From an uncultured Oscillospiraceae bacterium (lineage in GTDB: Bacteria; Bacillota; Clostridia; Oscillospirales; Oscillospiraceae): DNA of 38,349 nt. Below are positions 8,235 to 16,285 of this stretch, in pieces. The position numbers and the translations under genes were made by a program. The notes under the pieces are model-generated. The model ran no database searches and was not told the origin of the DNA. It saw nothing but the letters and a program-made list of their open reading frames with translations. Within the stretch, counting starts at the first letter, position 1. Each line of letters opens with the position of its first letter. The stretch covers positions 1-38,349 of the forward strand of contig CAJUQD010000024.1 of assembly GCA_910588105.1 (NCBI GenBank), given 5' to 3'.

Positions 8235-8298
8235 GGTGTGTTCCTCCAAGCTCGGCCGGGCACATGCCCCTGGGCCTTCTTTCTAAATAATCCAACCT

Positions 8299-8327
8299 AT
8301 TCTATCAGATAGGCGCAGAGATTTCCA
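8299..8327 (-). promoter_or_regulatory. Candidate tig promoter and leader hairpin
   Basis: Minus strand TGGAAA (8322-8327), 17-bp spacer, TAGAAT (8299-8304). The transcript leader would contain a strong stem at 8254-8276, in which GGCC and GGGCA pair with TGCCC and GGCC, directly before the tig ribosome-binding site. Confidence 0.45.
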
Positions 8328-8339
8328 CTGTTTTTTTGT

Positions 8340-9029
8340 CTAATCCAAAATTTTTTTTGGCCGGAATCCGATGAAGTCCGCAGAGACCAGGCGGTATTCC
8401 ACCGTCCTTTGAAGCCCCTCAATGGCCAAGCGGTGGCTGGGTCCATGAAGATGTCCATAATAGCACACCTTTACCTGATATTGCTCCAGTAAATCAATGA
8501 TTTCCTGGCATCGGTAGCCCCGGTACAAGGGCGGATAGTGGAGAAAACACAGCTTTTCCCTTTCCCCTGCCGCTTTCAACGACGCCTCCAGCCGGATCAG
8601 CTCCCGCTTGAACACCTTCTCCCACTGGGGCGCGCCGTTTTCCTCAAAAAACCAGCCCCGGGTTCCGCACAGGGCAGTTTCGCCGTAAATTGCGCAGTTG
8701 TTGTGGAGAATATGCAGCCGGGTAAAGCCGTTGGCCTGAAAAAAGGAGTTCATTTTTGAGACGGTGGTCCACCAGTAGTCGTGATTGCCTTTCAGCAGCC
8801 ACTTCTCTCCCGGCAGCTGGTGGTTGAGAAAAGCAAAATCGGCCTTGGCCTCCTCCAGCCCCATGCCCCAGGACAAATCGCCGCACAGAACCACGGTATC
8901 GCAGTCCTCCACCGGGGAAAAGCCTTCCCGAAGCTTGTCCACATAGCCTTCCCAGCCCCCGCCAAACACATCCATGGGCTTGTTCGACCCCAGGGACAGG
9001 TGGGTATCGCCGATGGCATAGAGGGCCAT
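8340..9029 (-). CDS. Calcineurin-like metallophosphoesterase
   Basis: 229-residue cytosolic metallophosphoesterase (PF00149). All metal-site motifs are present: Asp8/His10 in GDTHL, Asp51 in CGDLSW, Asn82-His83-Asp84 in KGNHDYWW, His164 in FLHYPP and His193/His195 in YGHLHG. It resembles a Clostridia family of single-domain phosphoesterases (COG1768-like); the substrate is unknown. The ATG has AAGGGG seven bases upstream and follows the thrC stop by 12 bases, so it is the last gene of the rbgA-rnhB-yraN-dipeptidase-thrC row. No terminator was seen between it and tig. Confidence 0.9.
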   Translation of the reverse strand: MALYAIGDTHLSLGSNKPMDVFGGGWEGYVDKLREGFSPVEDCDTVVLCGDLSWGMGLEEAKADFAFLNHQLPGEKWLLKGNHDYWWTTVSKMNSFFQANGFTRLHILHNNCAIYGETALCGTRGWFFEENGAPQWEKVFKRELIRLEASLKAAGEREKLCFLHYPPLYRGYRCQEIIDLLEQYQVKVCYYGHLHGPSHRLAIEGLQRTVEYRLVSADFIGFRPKKILD

Positions 9030-9041
9030 CCTATCACCCCT

Positions 9042-10535
9042 TTACTTCAGGAACTCCAGCACACAATCCTTCATGGCATCCTTTTTTACCACACCCTCAA
9101 AACGGTGCCGGCGGTTTTTCAGTCTGGCCAGAGGCACGGGAACCGGCTCGCCGGTAACCTCAGCCAGCTGGTCCAGAATATCCAGCCCACCCTTGTGTTC
9201 CTTTATGCCCAGCGCATCCAGCACACTGTCGCAGAATTTGAAGGGACTGGCGGTGGACACCACCACAGTGGGGGTGCCGTCCCCTGTCTGCACCCGGTAC
9301 TCTTCCAGCACATGGAATGCCACGGCGGTGTGGGGGTCGATGAGATAACCGCACTCACCCCACATTTTGGCAATCATTGCCTTGGTCTGCTCATCGCTGC
9401 AGCAGCCCGCGCTGAACTCTTTTTTCAGCTTGGTACGGATGGAGCTGTCTACCCGATAGCTACCGTACTGCGCCAACTGGGACATATACTCCCGCACCAG
9501 CCGGTCATCCCGCCCTGACAGCTCAAAAACCATCCGCTCCAGATTGCTTGACACCAGAATGTCCATAGATGGGGACAGGGTATTATAGAAGGTACGGTTC
9601 CGATCATAGGAACCTGTGTGGATAAAGTCGGTAAGCACATTGTTCTGGTTGGAGGCGCAAATCAGCCGGCCAATGGGGATGCCCATGGCCTTGGCGTAAT
9701 AAGCCGCCAGAATATTGCCGAAATTGCCGGTAGGGACGCAAATGTTGACCTGCTGCCCCTTGGCAATGGCGCCCTCTTTCAGCAAATCACAGTAGGCGGA
9801 AGCGTAGTACACAATCTGAGGCAGCACCCGGCCCCAGTTGATAGAGTTGGCAGAGGACAGGAAATAGCCCCGCTCCCTCAGCTCAGCCGCCAGCTTTTCG
9901 TCAGCGAAAAGCTTTTTCACCCCGGTTTGGGCATCGTCAAAATTGCCCACCACTGAGCTTACACCTACGTTTCCACCCTCCTGGGTCACCATCTGTAACT
10001 CCTGAATTTCAGAAACGCCATCCTTGGGATAGAACACTAGGATTTTTGTATTCTCCACGTTGCGGAAGCCTTCCAGTGCCGCCTTACCTGTGTCGCCGGA
10101 GGTGGCCACCAAAATACACACCGTTTTCTTCTCATCGTTTTTATCCAGGGAAGCGGTGAGCAGGTGGGGCAGTATTTGCAGGGCCATATCCTTGAACGCG
10201 CAGGTCGGGCCATGCCAAAGCTCCAGGCAGTAGGTGCTTTCATCCAACTTACGCACCGGGGCTATGTCTTCATGGGAGAACTTCCCTCCGCCATAGGCCT
10301 CGGAGGCGTAGCTGTTCAGCTCAGAAGCTGCAAACCCCTCCAGAAAGCTGTTCATAATGTAGACCACACGCTGCTGGTAGGACATCTCCCGCATGGTCTC
10401 CACTGCGGAGGAAGGCAGCCTGGGCAGCACCGCCGGGGTCAACAGCCCACCGTCAGGGGCCAATCCCTTGGCGATGGCTTGGGACGCGCTCAGACGCAAA
10501 TCTTTATTTCTCGTGCTCAGATAGTTCATGGTCAT
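9042..10535 (-). CDS. thrC: Threonine synthase
   Basis: 497-residue PLP enzyme converting O-phosphohomoserine to threonine. The PLP-binding lysine is Lys115 in HGPTCAFKDMALQ, and the SGDTGKAALEG and PTGNFGN phosphate/PLP-binding motifs follow. The length and the N-terminal MNYLSTRN segment match the long, class II-type threonine synthases. The ATG overlaps the upstream dipeptidase stop as ATGA, indicating translational coupling. A second in-frame ATG two codons later is an equally possible start. Confidence 0.97.
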   Translation of the reverse strand: MTMNYLSTRNKDLRLSASQAIAKGLAPDGGLLTPAVLPRLPSSAVETMREMSYQQRVVYIMNSFLEGFAASELNSYASEAYGGGKFSHEDIAPVRKLDESTYCLELWHGPTCAFKDMALQILPHLLTASLDKNDEKKTVCILVATSGDTGKAALEGFRNVENTKILVFYPKDGVSEIQELQMVTQEGGNVGVSSVVGNFDDAQTGVKKLFADEKLAAELRERGYFLSSANSINWGRVLPQIVYYASAYCDLLKEGAIAKGQQVNICVPTGNFGNILAAYYAKAMGIPIGRLICASNQNNVLTDFIHTGSYDRNRTFYNTLSPSMDILVSSNLERMVFELSGRDDRLVREYMSQLAQYGSYRVDSSIRTKLKKEFSAGCCSDEQTKAMIAKMWGECGYLIDPHTAVAFHVLEEYRVQTGDGTPTVVVSTASPFKFCDSVLDALGIKEHKGGLDILDQLAEVTGEPVPVPLARLKNRRHRFEGVVKKDAMKDCVLEFLK

Positions 10536-11446
10536 CTCACTACTCTCATTAAATTGTTGTAAAACAGGTCTTGGACAACCGCTTCATCATATCCGTGGAG
10601 CAAAAGGTACTCATACAGCCGGGGCAGGCTGTCAATGGCAGGCAGGTCGGCAATGAGGTCACAGCCGTCCCAGTCACCCCCCAGGGCCACATTTCTGGCT
10701 CCACCCAGCTCCAGGATGCGGTCCAAGTGAGCCCGAACCATGTCCAGATCCCGGCTCCCCCCTACGAACCCCTCATAGAAGTTGAGACCGATCACCCCTT
10801 GATTCCCTATTATCGCAGTTATTTGTTCATTCGTCAAGTTCCTTGTGTGATTCCACACAGATTTTGCGTTGGAGTGGCTGGCGATAAAGGGGCGGGACGC
10901 AATTTCCGCCACATCCCAGAACCCGGCCTCCGACAGGTGGGACACATCCACCAGAATGCGCAGCTCCTCCATTTTTTCCACAAACCGCCGCCCGATTTCG
11001 GACAGGCCCCGTTCCGGCTGGTCCGCGTGGGCGCCAGACAGGGCGTTGGCGTGGTTCCAGGTCAGGTTGATGGCGACAACGCCGTCCCTCGCCGCCTGGG
11101 GCAGCCGGTCCGGGTCACAGTCCAGCAGCTCCGCCCCCTCCACCGTGAGGAAGGCCGCCGCTCTCCCCTGCCGGTTGGCCTGCTCCGCCTCGGCGGCAGT
11201 GCGGCACTGGATGACGCAGCCCGGATTTTGCTCCATCTGCTCCTGAAAGCACTTCAACAGCTGCTGGTAGGCGCTCCAGCCGCTGTAGCCCTCTGCTGTC
11301 CATAGGGCAAACATCTGGCAGTACCGGGCAAAACCCACCGTCCGCTCCAAAGACACCTCCCCAGTATTGTCCGCCAGCCCCTCTTCCAAGGCCCAGCAGC
11401 GGGAAATGGTATCGCAGTGGGCATCAAATACGCTGATCGGCACCAC
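10532..11446 (-). CDS. Membrane dipeptidase family protein (M19)
   Basis: 304-residue zinc dipeptidase of peptidase family M19 (renal dipeptidase-like), predicted cytosolic because no signal peptide is seen. The binuclear zinc ligands are present: His10 and Asp12 in FDAHCDT, Glu103 in TVEGAE, His170 in DVSHLS and His191 in ASHSNAK, plus Asp258 in GGDWDG. It probably hydrolyses dipeptides, possibly with D-residues. The start is a GTG preceded by GGGGGT; another GTG follows immediately. It lies nine bases after yraN and overlaps thrC by four bases. Confidence 0.93.
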   Translation of the reverse strand: MVPISVFDAHCDTISRCWALEEGLADNTGEVSLERTVGFARYCQMFALWTAEGYSGWSAYQQLLKCFQEQMEQNPGCVIQCRTAAEAEQANRQGRAAAFLTVEGAELLDCDPDRLPQAARDGVVAINLTWNHANALSGAHADQPERGLSEIGRRFVEKMEELRILVDVSHLSEAGFWDVAEIASRPFIASHSNAKSVWNHTRNLTNEQITAIIGNQGVIGLNFYEGFVGGSRDLDMVRAHLDRILELGGARNVALGGDWDGCDLIADLPAIDSLPRLYEYLLLHGYDEAVVQDLFYNNLMRVVR

Positions 11447-11455
11447 AATTACCCC

Positions 11456-11863
11456 CTAAAAGGCGTTTTCAATATAATATATGTCCGGCTGTTCCGTGTG
11501 CGCCCCCTGAGGGGCATACACCTCCGCCACATCGAACCGGGGCTGAAGAGCCGTAGGATGGCCCGAAAGGTAAAACTGGGCAGTTAGGCGGAGCTTGCGC
11601 TGCTTAGAAGGGGTCACCGCCTCACACGCCGCGCCAAAACGGCCATTTTTCCGCAGCTTAACCTCAACAAAGGCTAGATACTGCCCATTTTGCGCAATGA
11701 TGTCTATCTCACCCATACGGCATCGGAAATTGGTGGTAATGATTGTCCATCCTTTTTGCCGCAGATCCTCCGCCACCACCGCCTCGCCCCATTGCCCAAG
11801 CCGCCGGGCATTTCCCCCGCCGCTCACAGCCTTTTCAAAAAGCTGCGCCGGTGGATCGGACAC
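11456..11863 (-). CDS. yraN: UPF0102 (YraN) nuclease-like protein
   Basis: 135-residue member of the YraN family (PF02021), an endonuclease-like fold of uncertain function. The conserved motif run is present: RRLGQWGEAVVAEDL, GEIDIIAQ and FVEVKLRKN, the last being the PD-(D/E)xK-like core. The frame opens with GTG at 11863, 40 bases inside rnhB. An alternative GTG at 11827 overlaps the rnhB stop as GTGA and would give 123 residues. The conserved part begins after both, so the start is undecided. Linkage to rnhB is common in bacteria. Confidence 0.93.
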   Translation of the reverse strand: MSDPPAQLFEKAVSGGGNARRLGQWGEAVVAEDLRQKGWTIITTNFRCRMGEIDIIAQNGQYLAFVEVKLRKNGRFGAACEAVTPSKQRKLRLTAQFYLSGHPTALQPRFDVAEVYAPQGAHTEQPDIYYIENAF

Positions 11864-12429
11864 GGCCCAAACTTCCGCAGCAACTCATAGTGCCGCTTTG
11901 TGCCATACCCTTTATGGCGCTCAAACTCGTACTGGGGATAGCTCCCGGCCATCCCCACCATATATCGGTCTCGGCTCACCTTGGCCATAATGGATGCCGC
12001 TGCAATAGACATTGACAGGCTATCTCCCTTTACAACCAGCATGTGTGGCACAGTGATGGCACACTGGTTTCCATGATCCCGGTTGCCGTCCACAAGGGCA
12101 AACACCGCCTGAGGCTTCAGCGCATCTATAGCCATCTGCATGGCCTTAATGCGGCTATTCAAGATGTTAATCTGGTCAATTTCCTCCGGCTCCACCCAAG
12201 CTGTCGCCCATGATACGGCCTGGTCCGCAATCTGGTCGTACAAGGCCTCCCGTTGCTTTTCCGATAACTTTTTGGAGTCATCCAGCCCGGTCAGTTTCAG
12301 ACCGTTCGGCAAAATCACTGCCGCCGCATATACCCGTCCGGCCAGCGGCCCAGCTCCCGCCTCGTCGCACCCACACACGGTGCCAAACCCCTGTCCTCCC
12401 GCCCCAAACTCTAAATCCCAGCTGGGCAT
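11824..12429 (-). CDS. rnhB: Ribonuclease HII with altered GRG motif
   Basis: 201-residue type 2 RNase H, which removes RNA from RNA-DNA hybrids and single ribonucleotides from DNA. The four acidic residues are present: Asp22 and Glu23 in CDEAG, Asp114 in LVDGNRD and Asp136 in VVKGDSLS. The Gly-Arg-Gly loop that normally reads DEAGRGPLAG is DEAGAGPLAG here, with Ala26 in place of the arginine that contacts the RNA-DNA junction in studied enzymes. Length is normal. It starts 17 bases after rbgA and overlaps yraN at its end. Confidence 0.96.
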   Translation of the reverse strand: MPSWDLEFGAGGQGFGTVCGCDEAGAGPLAGRVYAAAVILPNGLKLTGLDDSKKLSEKQREALYDQIADQAVSWATAWVEPEEIDQINILNSRIKAMQMAIDALKPQAVFALVDGNRDHGNQCAITVPHMLVVKGDSLSMSIAAASIMAKVSRDRYMVGMAGSYPQYEFERHKGYGTKRHYELLRKFGPCPIHRRSFLKRL

Positions 12430-12446
12430 ATCCCTATCATCCCCCG

Positions 12447-13301
12447 TTAAACATCCTCTGGATCCTCAAGTGTAAAGCGTCCTAACTTTCCGCTACGGAA
12501 CTCATCCAACAGAACATTGGCCATACGTTCCGTATTTGCCTCACCTCCGACGACCAGCATCCCCCGCTTCCGGGCGCACCGTTCCAGCATCTCCCAACCC
12601 TGCAGTTCAGTTGCCTCCGTCAGCTTATAGCGCCCCTCCAGTGTCTGGGGATACCGATCCCGCAGCAACACCAACAGGGCGCAGGCCAGTCCCTCCATAT
12701 CAGTGACTTCGTCCCTTACCGCACCCGTGAACGCCAAATGCAGCCCGGTGGTCTTATCCTCAAACTTAGGCCAGAGGATGCCTGGTGTGTCCAGCAGCTC
12801 CAAGCCGGTGTCCACGCGCACCCATTGCTTACCCCGGGTGACACCCGGCCGATCGCCGGCCTTAACTGATTTGCGCCCAGCTACTTTGTTTATAAAAGTG
12901 GATTTCCCCACATTTGGCACCCCAACCACCATGACGCGGATGGGTCGGCCCACCTGTCCCCTAGCCCTCCATACCTCCAGCCTGTCTTTGAGGACCCGTT
13001 TCGCAACTGCTGAAAACTGCCCTACTCCCTTGCCGCTTTTGGCATCCGTCTCCAGCACGCCGAAATCTCTTTTCCTGTAATAAGTTGTCCAACGCTCTGT
13101 CATGGCCGGATCCGCCTGATCTGCGCGGTTAAAGATAATCAGCCTGGGCCTATCTCCTACGATGGCGTCAATATCCGGGTTTCGGCTGGAAATCGGAATG
13201 CGGGCATCCACAACTTCCGCCACCATATCAACCAGTTTCACATTGTTTTCCATCTGGCGGCGGGTTTTAGTCATATGCCCGGGATACCACTGGATATTCA
13301 T
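12447..13301 (-). CDS. rbgA: Ribosome biogenesis GTPase RbgA (YlqF)
   Basis: 284-residue circularly permuted GTPase that acts in late 50S assembly. In permuted order the motifs are G4 (FNRAD, 57-61), G1 (GVPNVGKST, 127-135), G2 around GVTRG and G3 (DTPG, 171-174), followed by an RNA-binding ANTAR-like C-terminal domain. The N-terminal WYPGHM motif is characteristic. The G4 motif has Arg where Lys is usual (NKAD). It starts after AAAGAGG. It lies beyond the rplS terminator, so it is probably reached by partial readthrough; no separate promoter was recognised. Confidence 0.97.
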   Translation of the reverse strand: MNIQWYPGHMTKTRRQMENNVKLVDMVAEVVDARIPISSRNPDIDAIVGDRPRLIIFNRADQADPAMTERWTTYYRKRDFGVLETDAKSGKGVGQFSAVAKRVLKDRLEVWRARGQVGRPIRVMVVGVPNVGKSTFINKVAGRKSVKAGDRPGVTRGKQWVRVDTGLELLDTPGILWPKFEDKTTGLHLAFTGAVRDEVTDMEGLACALLVLLRDRYPQTLEGRYKLTEATELQGWEMLERCARKRGMLVVGGEANTERMANVLLDEFRSGKLGRFTLEDPEDV

Positions 13302-13339
13302 CAGACCGGCCTCTTTCTGCCCATAGGCGATAGTTGAAT

Positions 13340-13369
13340 AAAAAAGGAGCGGTTGCCCGCTCCTTTTTT
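13340..13369 (-). terminator. Terminator of rplS
   Basis: Perfect 13-bp inverted repeat AAAAAAGGAGCGG / CCGCTCCTTTTTT with a four-base loop, ten bases past the rplS stop. The run of six T completes an intrinsic terminator; the symmetry would let it work on both strands. Confidence 0.92.
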
Positions 13370-13379
13370 ATGACACAGC

Positions 13380-13721
13380 TTACAGGTCCTCTTTGACCTT
13401 GGCGGCCTTGCCCACGCGGTCACGCAGGTAGTACAGCTTGGCGCGGCGCACCTTGCCCCGGCGGATGGTCTCCACCTTCTCAATGGTGGGGGCATGCAAG
13501 GGGAACACCTTCTCCACGCCCACACCATAAGAAATACGGCGGACGGTGAAGCTCTCCTCCACACCGCCATGCTTCTTGGCGATGACGGTGCCCTCGAACA
13601 CCTGGATGCGCTCGCGGCTGCCTTCCTTGACCCGGATGTGCACCCGAACCGTGTCGCCTACACTGACGGAAGGCACCTCGTCCTTCATGTACTTCTCACT
13701 GAATTGCTTCAACAGTTCCAT
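13380..13721 (-). CDS. rplS: Large subunit ribosomal protein L19
   Basis: 113-residue bL19, located at the 30S-50S interface. It shows the family signature VGDTVRVHIRVKEGSRERIQVFEG and the conserved TVRRISYGVGVE and RRAKLYYLR segments. Length is normal. The ATG is preceded by AGGAGGAG. It has its own promoter, a ~75-nt leader and a terminator, so most transcripts are monocistronic. The usual rpsP-rimM-trmD neighbours are not present here. Confidence 0.98.
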   Translation of the reverse strand: MELLKQFSEKYMKDEVPSVSVGDTVRVHIRVKEGSRERIQVFEGTVIAKKHGGVEESFTVRRISYGVGVEKVFPLHAPTIEKVETIRRGKVRRAKLYYLRDRVGKAAKVKEDL

Positions 13722-13803
13722 TTGTATGCTCCTCCTAGATTCAGGCGTTCATGCATCCAAGCCATCTGGCTGCGCAGAGGACCACCCTATTTCAGACTAA
13801 AAT

Positions 13804-13832
13804 AGTTTACCACAGCTCAATGGGATTTGCAA
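13804..13832 (-). promoter_or_regulatory. Promoter and leader of rplS
   Basis: Minus strand TTGCAA (13827-13832), 17-bp spacer, TAAACT (13804-13809). The transcript would have a leader of about 75 nt containing a small AGCC/GGCT hairpin (13760-13771) before AGGAGGAG. Ribosomal protein autoregulation by such a leader is possible but not shown by the sequence. Confidence 0.7.
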
Positions 13833-13859
13833 GTACTTTTTCTGTTTTCTGCGCAAGAA

Positions 13860-14437
13860 TTACGCCTTCCCGCTTCCCCGGCGCAATACCCCTGCCAAAA
13901 GCCACAGAGCTGTAAGCAACAGGGTCGCGTTGCCATAGTGGGCGGCAGCCATGGCCCCAACACCAACCAGTGCGCCCACCAGGCAGCCGGACATGGCCGT
14001 CATCAGCCGCTCAGCCCAGTCTGTATCCAGCCGGATTGCCAGCAAGCCATACACCACCCTTCCCCCATCCAGGGGCGGGATGGGCAGCAGGTTAAACGCC
14101 CCTATGGTCAGGCTCACCACCGCAGCAAGTTCCCAGTCAAGACCGAGCGCCAGCAAACCAAACAGCAGGTTTGCCCCCGGACCGGCCAGCGCTACCAGAC
14201 TGTCCTGTCCATACCGCAGCGGGACATCGTAGTCCATGCGCAGCTCCGCGCCCACCACCGTCAATGACAAACTACGAACATGCCCCCCGCACACTGTGGC
14301 AGCCACAACATGTCCCAGCTCATGGAAAAAACAGGCCAGCAGCCCCCAGGGCAGCAACCCCACCCCTTCGTCCAGCCAGAACAAAGCGCCCAACACAACC
14401 AAAAAGCCGGGGCTTACCTCTACCCTGGGCATATCAT
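13860..14437 (-). CDS. spoIVFB: Site-2 protease family M50 peptidase, SpoIVFB-like
   Basis: 192-residue membrane metalloprotease. HELGH (37-41) supplies two zinc ligands and the catalytic Glu, and NLLPIPPLDGGR (114-125) supplies the third ligand (Asp122). Several hydrophobic segments span the membrane. In Bacillus the homologue cleaves pro-sigma-K in the mother cell during sporulation. The ATG at 14437 overlaps the stop of the upstream M23 gene as ATGA and is preferred over earlier in-frame starts at 14450 or 14486, which lie further inside that gene. Pairing with an M23-domain membrane protein mirrors spoIVFA-spoIVFB. The symbol is an inference from fold and context. Confidence 0.85.
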
Positions 14438-15432
14438 GGCAGCTCCACATAGTATGCTGGATCCAAGCGGATATTGTCCTTTTCAATGGTCAAATGGAGG
14501 TGTGAACCGGTAGCATTGCCGGTATGCCCCACCAGAGCCACAGTCTGGCCGCAGGCTACCTCGTCCCCTTTGTGCACCAGCAACTTGCTGCAATGGGCAT
14601 AGAAACTGCTGACATTGTTTTCGTGACGGATCTTCAGGTAATTGCCAAATTCATCACTCTCCCCAATGTATTCCACCACGCCGGAGGAAAACGCGCCGAT
14701 CTCAGCCCCCTCCTCCGCCCCAATGTCCAGAGCCAAATGAAACTCGTTTTCACCGTCAATGGGGCTGTCCCGGTAGCCGAAGCCGGATGTAGCAGTCCCC
14801 ATCACCGGCACTGCCGTCTCGCTCAGCCCTAACTCATAAAACGCCATGCTCACATTCCGCGGCAGCTTGACCCCATCCTCCGTGTATTCCTGCGCCACCG
14901 CCGTCTCCAAAACCGGCTGGGCGGTCTCCGGTTGGCTGGATGCCGGAGCGCTTTCCACCGGCTCGTCCCCTTTTTCTTCGGGCCTGGTCCCAGCCAGAAT
15001 ACCGTGGCTGTTCAGATAGCTCAGCCCCCCTCCCGGCGTATTGCTCAGCAGTCCCACGGGATATTCCGGGGTATCGTCTGTTGGCTGGGTGGGCGCAGGC
15101 GGCTCCTCAGCCACCTCCACGCCCAGCAGCATATGGCACAGGGTCTCCAAGGCCCCTTTTACCGGCTCGCCTTGGGTAAGGGCCGATCCAAAACGCTGGA
15201 AGGCGGCCCTAAAATCCACATTAGCCGCAGCCGCAGCCTTCCATGCCTCCAGCTGGACAGGAAATACTCCCCGGCCGATGTACACCAGCAGAAACAGTGC
15301 CAAACTGACCGCCAGCTGGATCAGCCTGAGCCGGTTTCGGTCGACGTCACCGCCCTGTGCCTGCCGCCTCCCTCTCTGGCCAGGCCGCCGTCCGCCCCCT
15401 GACGTCCTGGGCCTTTCTGTTCTGCCGCCCAT
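14434..15432 (-). CDS. Membrane-anchored M23 peptidase, SpoIVFA-like position
   Basis: 332-residue protein with an Arg/Gly-rich cytoplasmic N-terminus (1-35), one transmembrane helix (about 36-54), a low-complexity linker (110-190) and a C-terminal LytM/M23 domain (210-330). The zinc-site residues are intact: His232 and Asp236 in HLALD, His280 in FYAHC, and His311/His313 in HLHL, so a true peptidoglycan endopeptidase is possible. It is encoded directly before an SpoIVFB-like protease, as spoIVFA is in Bacillus. The longer frame starting at 15501 is rejected: the ATG at 15432 has AGGAGGG seven bases upstream and the predicted promoter lies between the two. Confidence 0.85.
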   Translation of the reverse strand: MGGRTERPRTSGGGRRPGQRGRRQAQGGDVDRNRLRLIQLAVSLALFLLVYIGRGVFPVQLEAWKAAAAANVDFRAAFQRFGSALTQGEPVKGALETLCHMLLGVEVAEEPPAPTQPTDDTPEYPVGLLSNTPGGGLSYLNSHGILAGTRPEEKGDEPVESAPASSQPETAQPVLETAVAQEYTEDGVKLPRNVSMAFYELGLSETAVPVMGTATSGFGYRDSPIDGENEFHLALDIGAEEGAEIGAFSSGVVEYIGESDEFGNYLKIRHENNVSSFYAHCSKLLVHKGDEVACGQTVALVGHTGNATGSHLHLTIEKDNIRLDPAYYVELP

Positions 15433-15465
15433 ACCATATCCCTCCTTGTCCACACAGCCTGCATT

Positions 15466-15492
15466 ACTGTATGACCTAAGCAGGGATTTTAT
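15466..15492 (-). promoter_or_regulatory. Sigma-E-type sporulation promoter
   Basis: Minus strand ATA (15490-15492, within GCATAAAA), 16-bp spacer, CATACAGT (15466-15473). This matches the Bacillus/Clostridium sigma-E pattern ATA-N16-18-CATAnAnT. The predicted start of transcription falls about 25 bases before the M23 ATG. The Bacillus spoIVF operon is also sigma-E dependent. Confidence 0.6.
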
Positions 15493-15547
15493 GCAAACCA
15501 TCCTGGGTTTTTAGGCGAAGGAACGGCTGGTCGTTCGATGTAAAACG

Positions 15548-16258
15548 TTAGGGGTTGGAGAAGAAAAAGGGATTTTTCAAGCAGTTCGATCCAAAGGTTT
15601 TGACCGCCATCCGATACATAGCCCTTGCGTGAATGCGGTCATGCCACAAAAACCGCCGAAGCACTTTCCGCACTGACCACAGCTCGTCATAGCTGCCTGT
15701 TACAGCCGGGGCGCTTAGAAATCCGGGCGAGTGCTCCAGCAGCTCAAAGCCCCTCATCCGGCAATGGATGATCGTCCCCTCGTTGTCCGCGTCCACACCG
15801 ATCTCTCCGAAATAATAGGAGTTGACATTTTTCGTGTGTTGGTACATCTCACGGGCCGTCCGGGGAACCGGGCCATAAAACGTCCTCCGCTCCGGCAGGC
15901 AGCTCGCATCCTTATCCGGCACAGAGCGGTACAGAGCATAAAAATCCTCTGCGGATTTCAGGGCCAGCAGTTTCAGCCGCTGGTACTCCTGCTTTGTCAG
16001 CGGTATCTGCTCCTTTTCAAAAATGATATCCGAGTCGGCATCGGCAATCTGAAGCTCGCTGGCTTTTTCTTGTACAATCTCAACTTCAAAGGTGTCGGGA
16101 CATCTCTCACCGCTCCAACGCAGGTAAGACATGAGTTCTTCCCGCATTTTTTCCACTGCCGGCGCTCTGCCCGCCCCTCGTGCATATGCCCCCGGATAGT
16201 CCACCGCATGCAGCAGGGTATCGTCCCCATTATGCTCCCAAGCGCACCGAATTGTCAT
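15548..16258 (-). CDS. Hypothetical protein, HicB-like N-terminus and DinB-like C-terminus
   Basis: 236-residue protein of no firmly recognised function. The first ~50 residues (YPGAYARGAG… then a helix ending YLRWSG) resemble the HicB/UPF0150-like fold. The remainder is helical and has His in MYQHTKNV and an HxxxH in LWHDRIHARAMYRMA, a spacing like the metal site of DinB/YfiT-type four-helix proteins. The domain reading is tentative. The ATG has GGGGGG six bases upstream. It follows the methyltransferase by 27 bases and is probably its operon partner. No clear terminator follows. Confidence 0.7.
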   Translation of the reverse strand: MTIRCAWEHNGDDTLLHAVDYPGAYARGAGRAPAVEKMREELMSYLRWSGERCPDTFEVEIVQEKASELQIADADSDIIFEKEQIPLTKQEYQRLKLLALKSAEDFYALYRSVPDKDASCLPERRTFYGPVPRTAREMYQHTKNVNSYYFGEIGVDADNEGTIIHCRMRGFELLEHSPGFLSAPAVTGSYDELWSVRKVLRRFLWHDRIHARAMYRMAVKTFGSNCLKNPFFFSNP

Positions 16259-16285
16259 GTTCTACCCCCCTTAGCGCCCGTTTTT

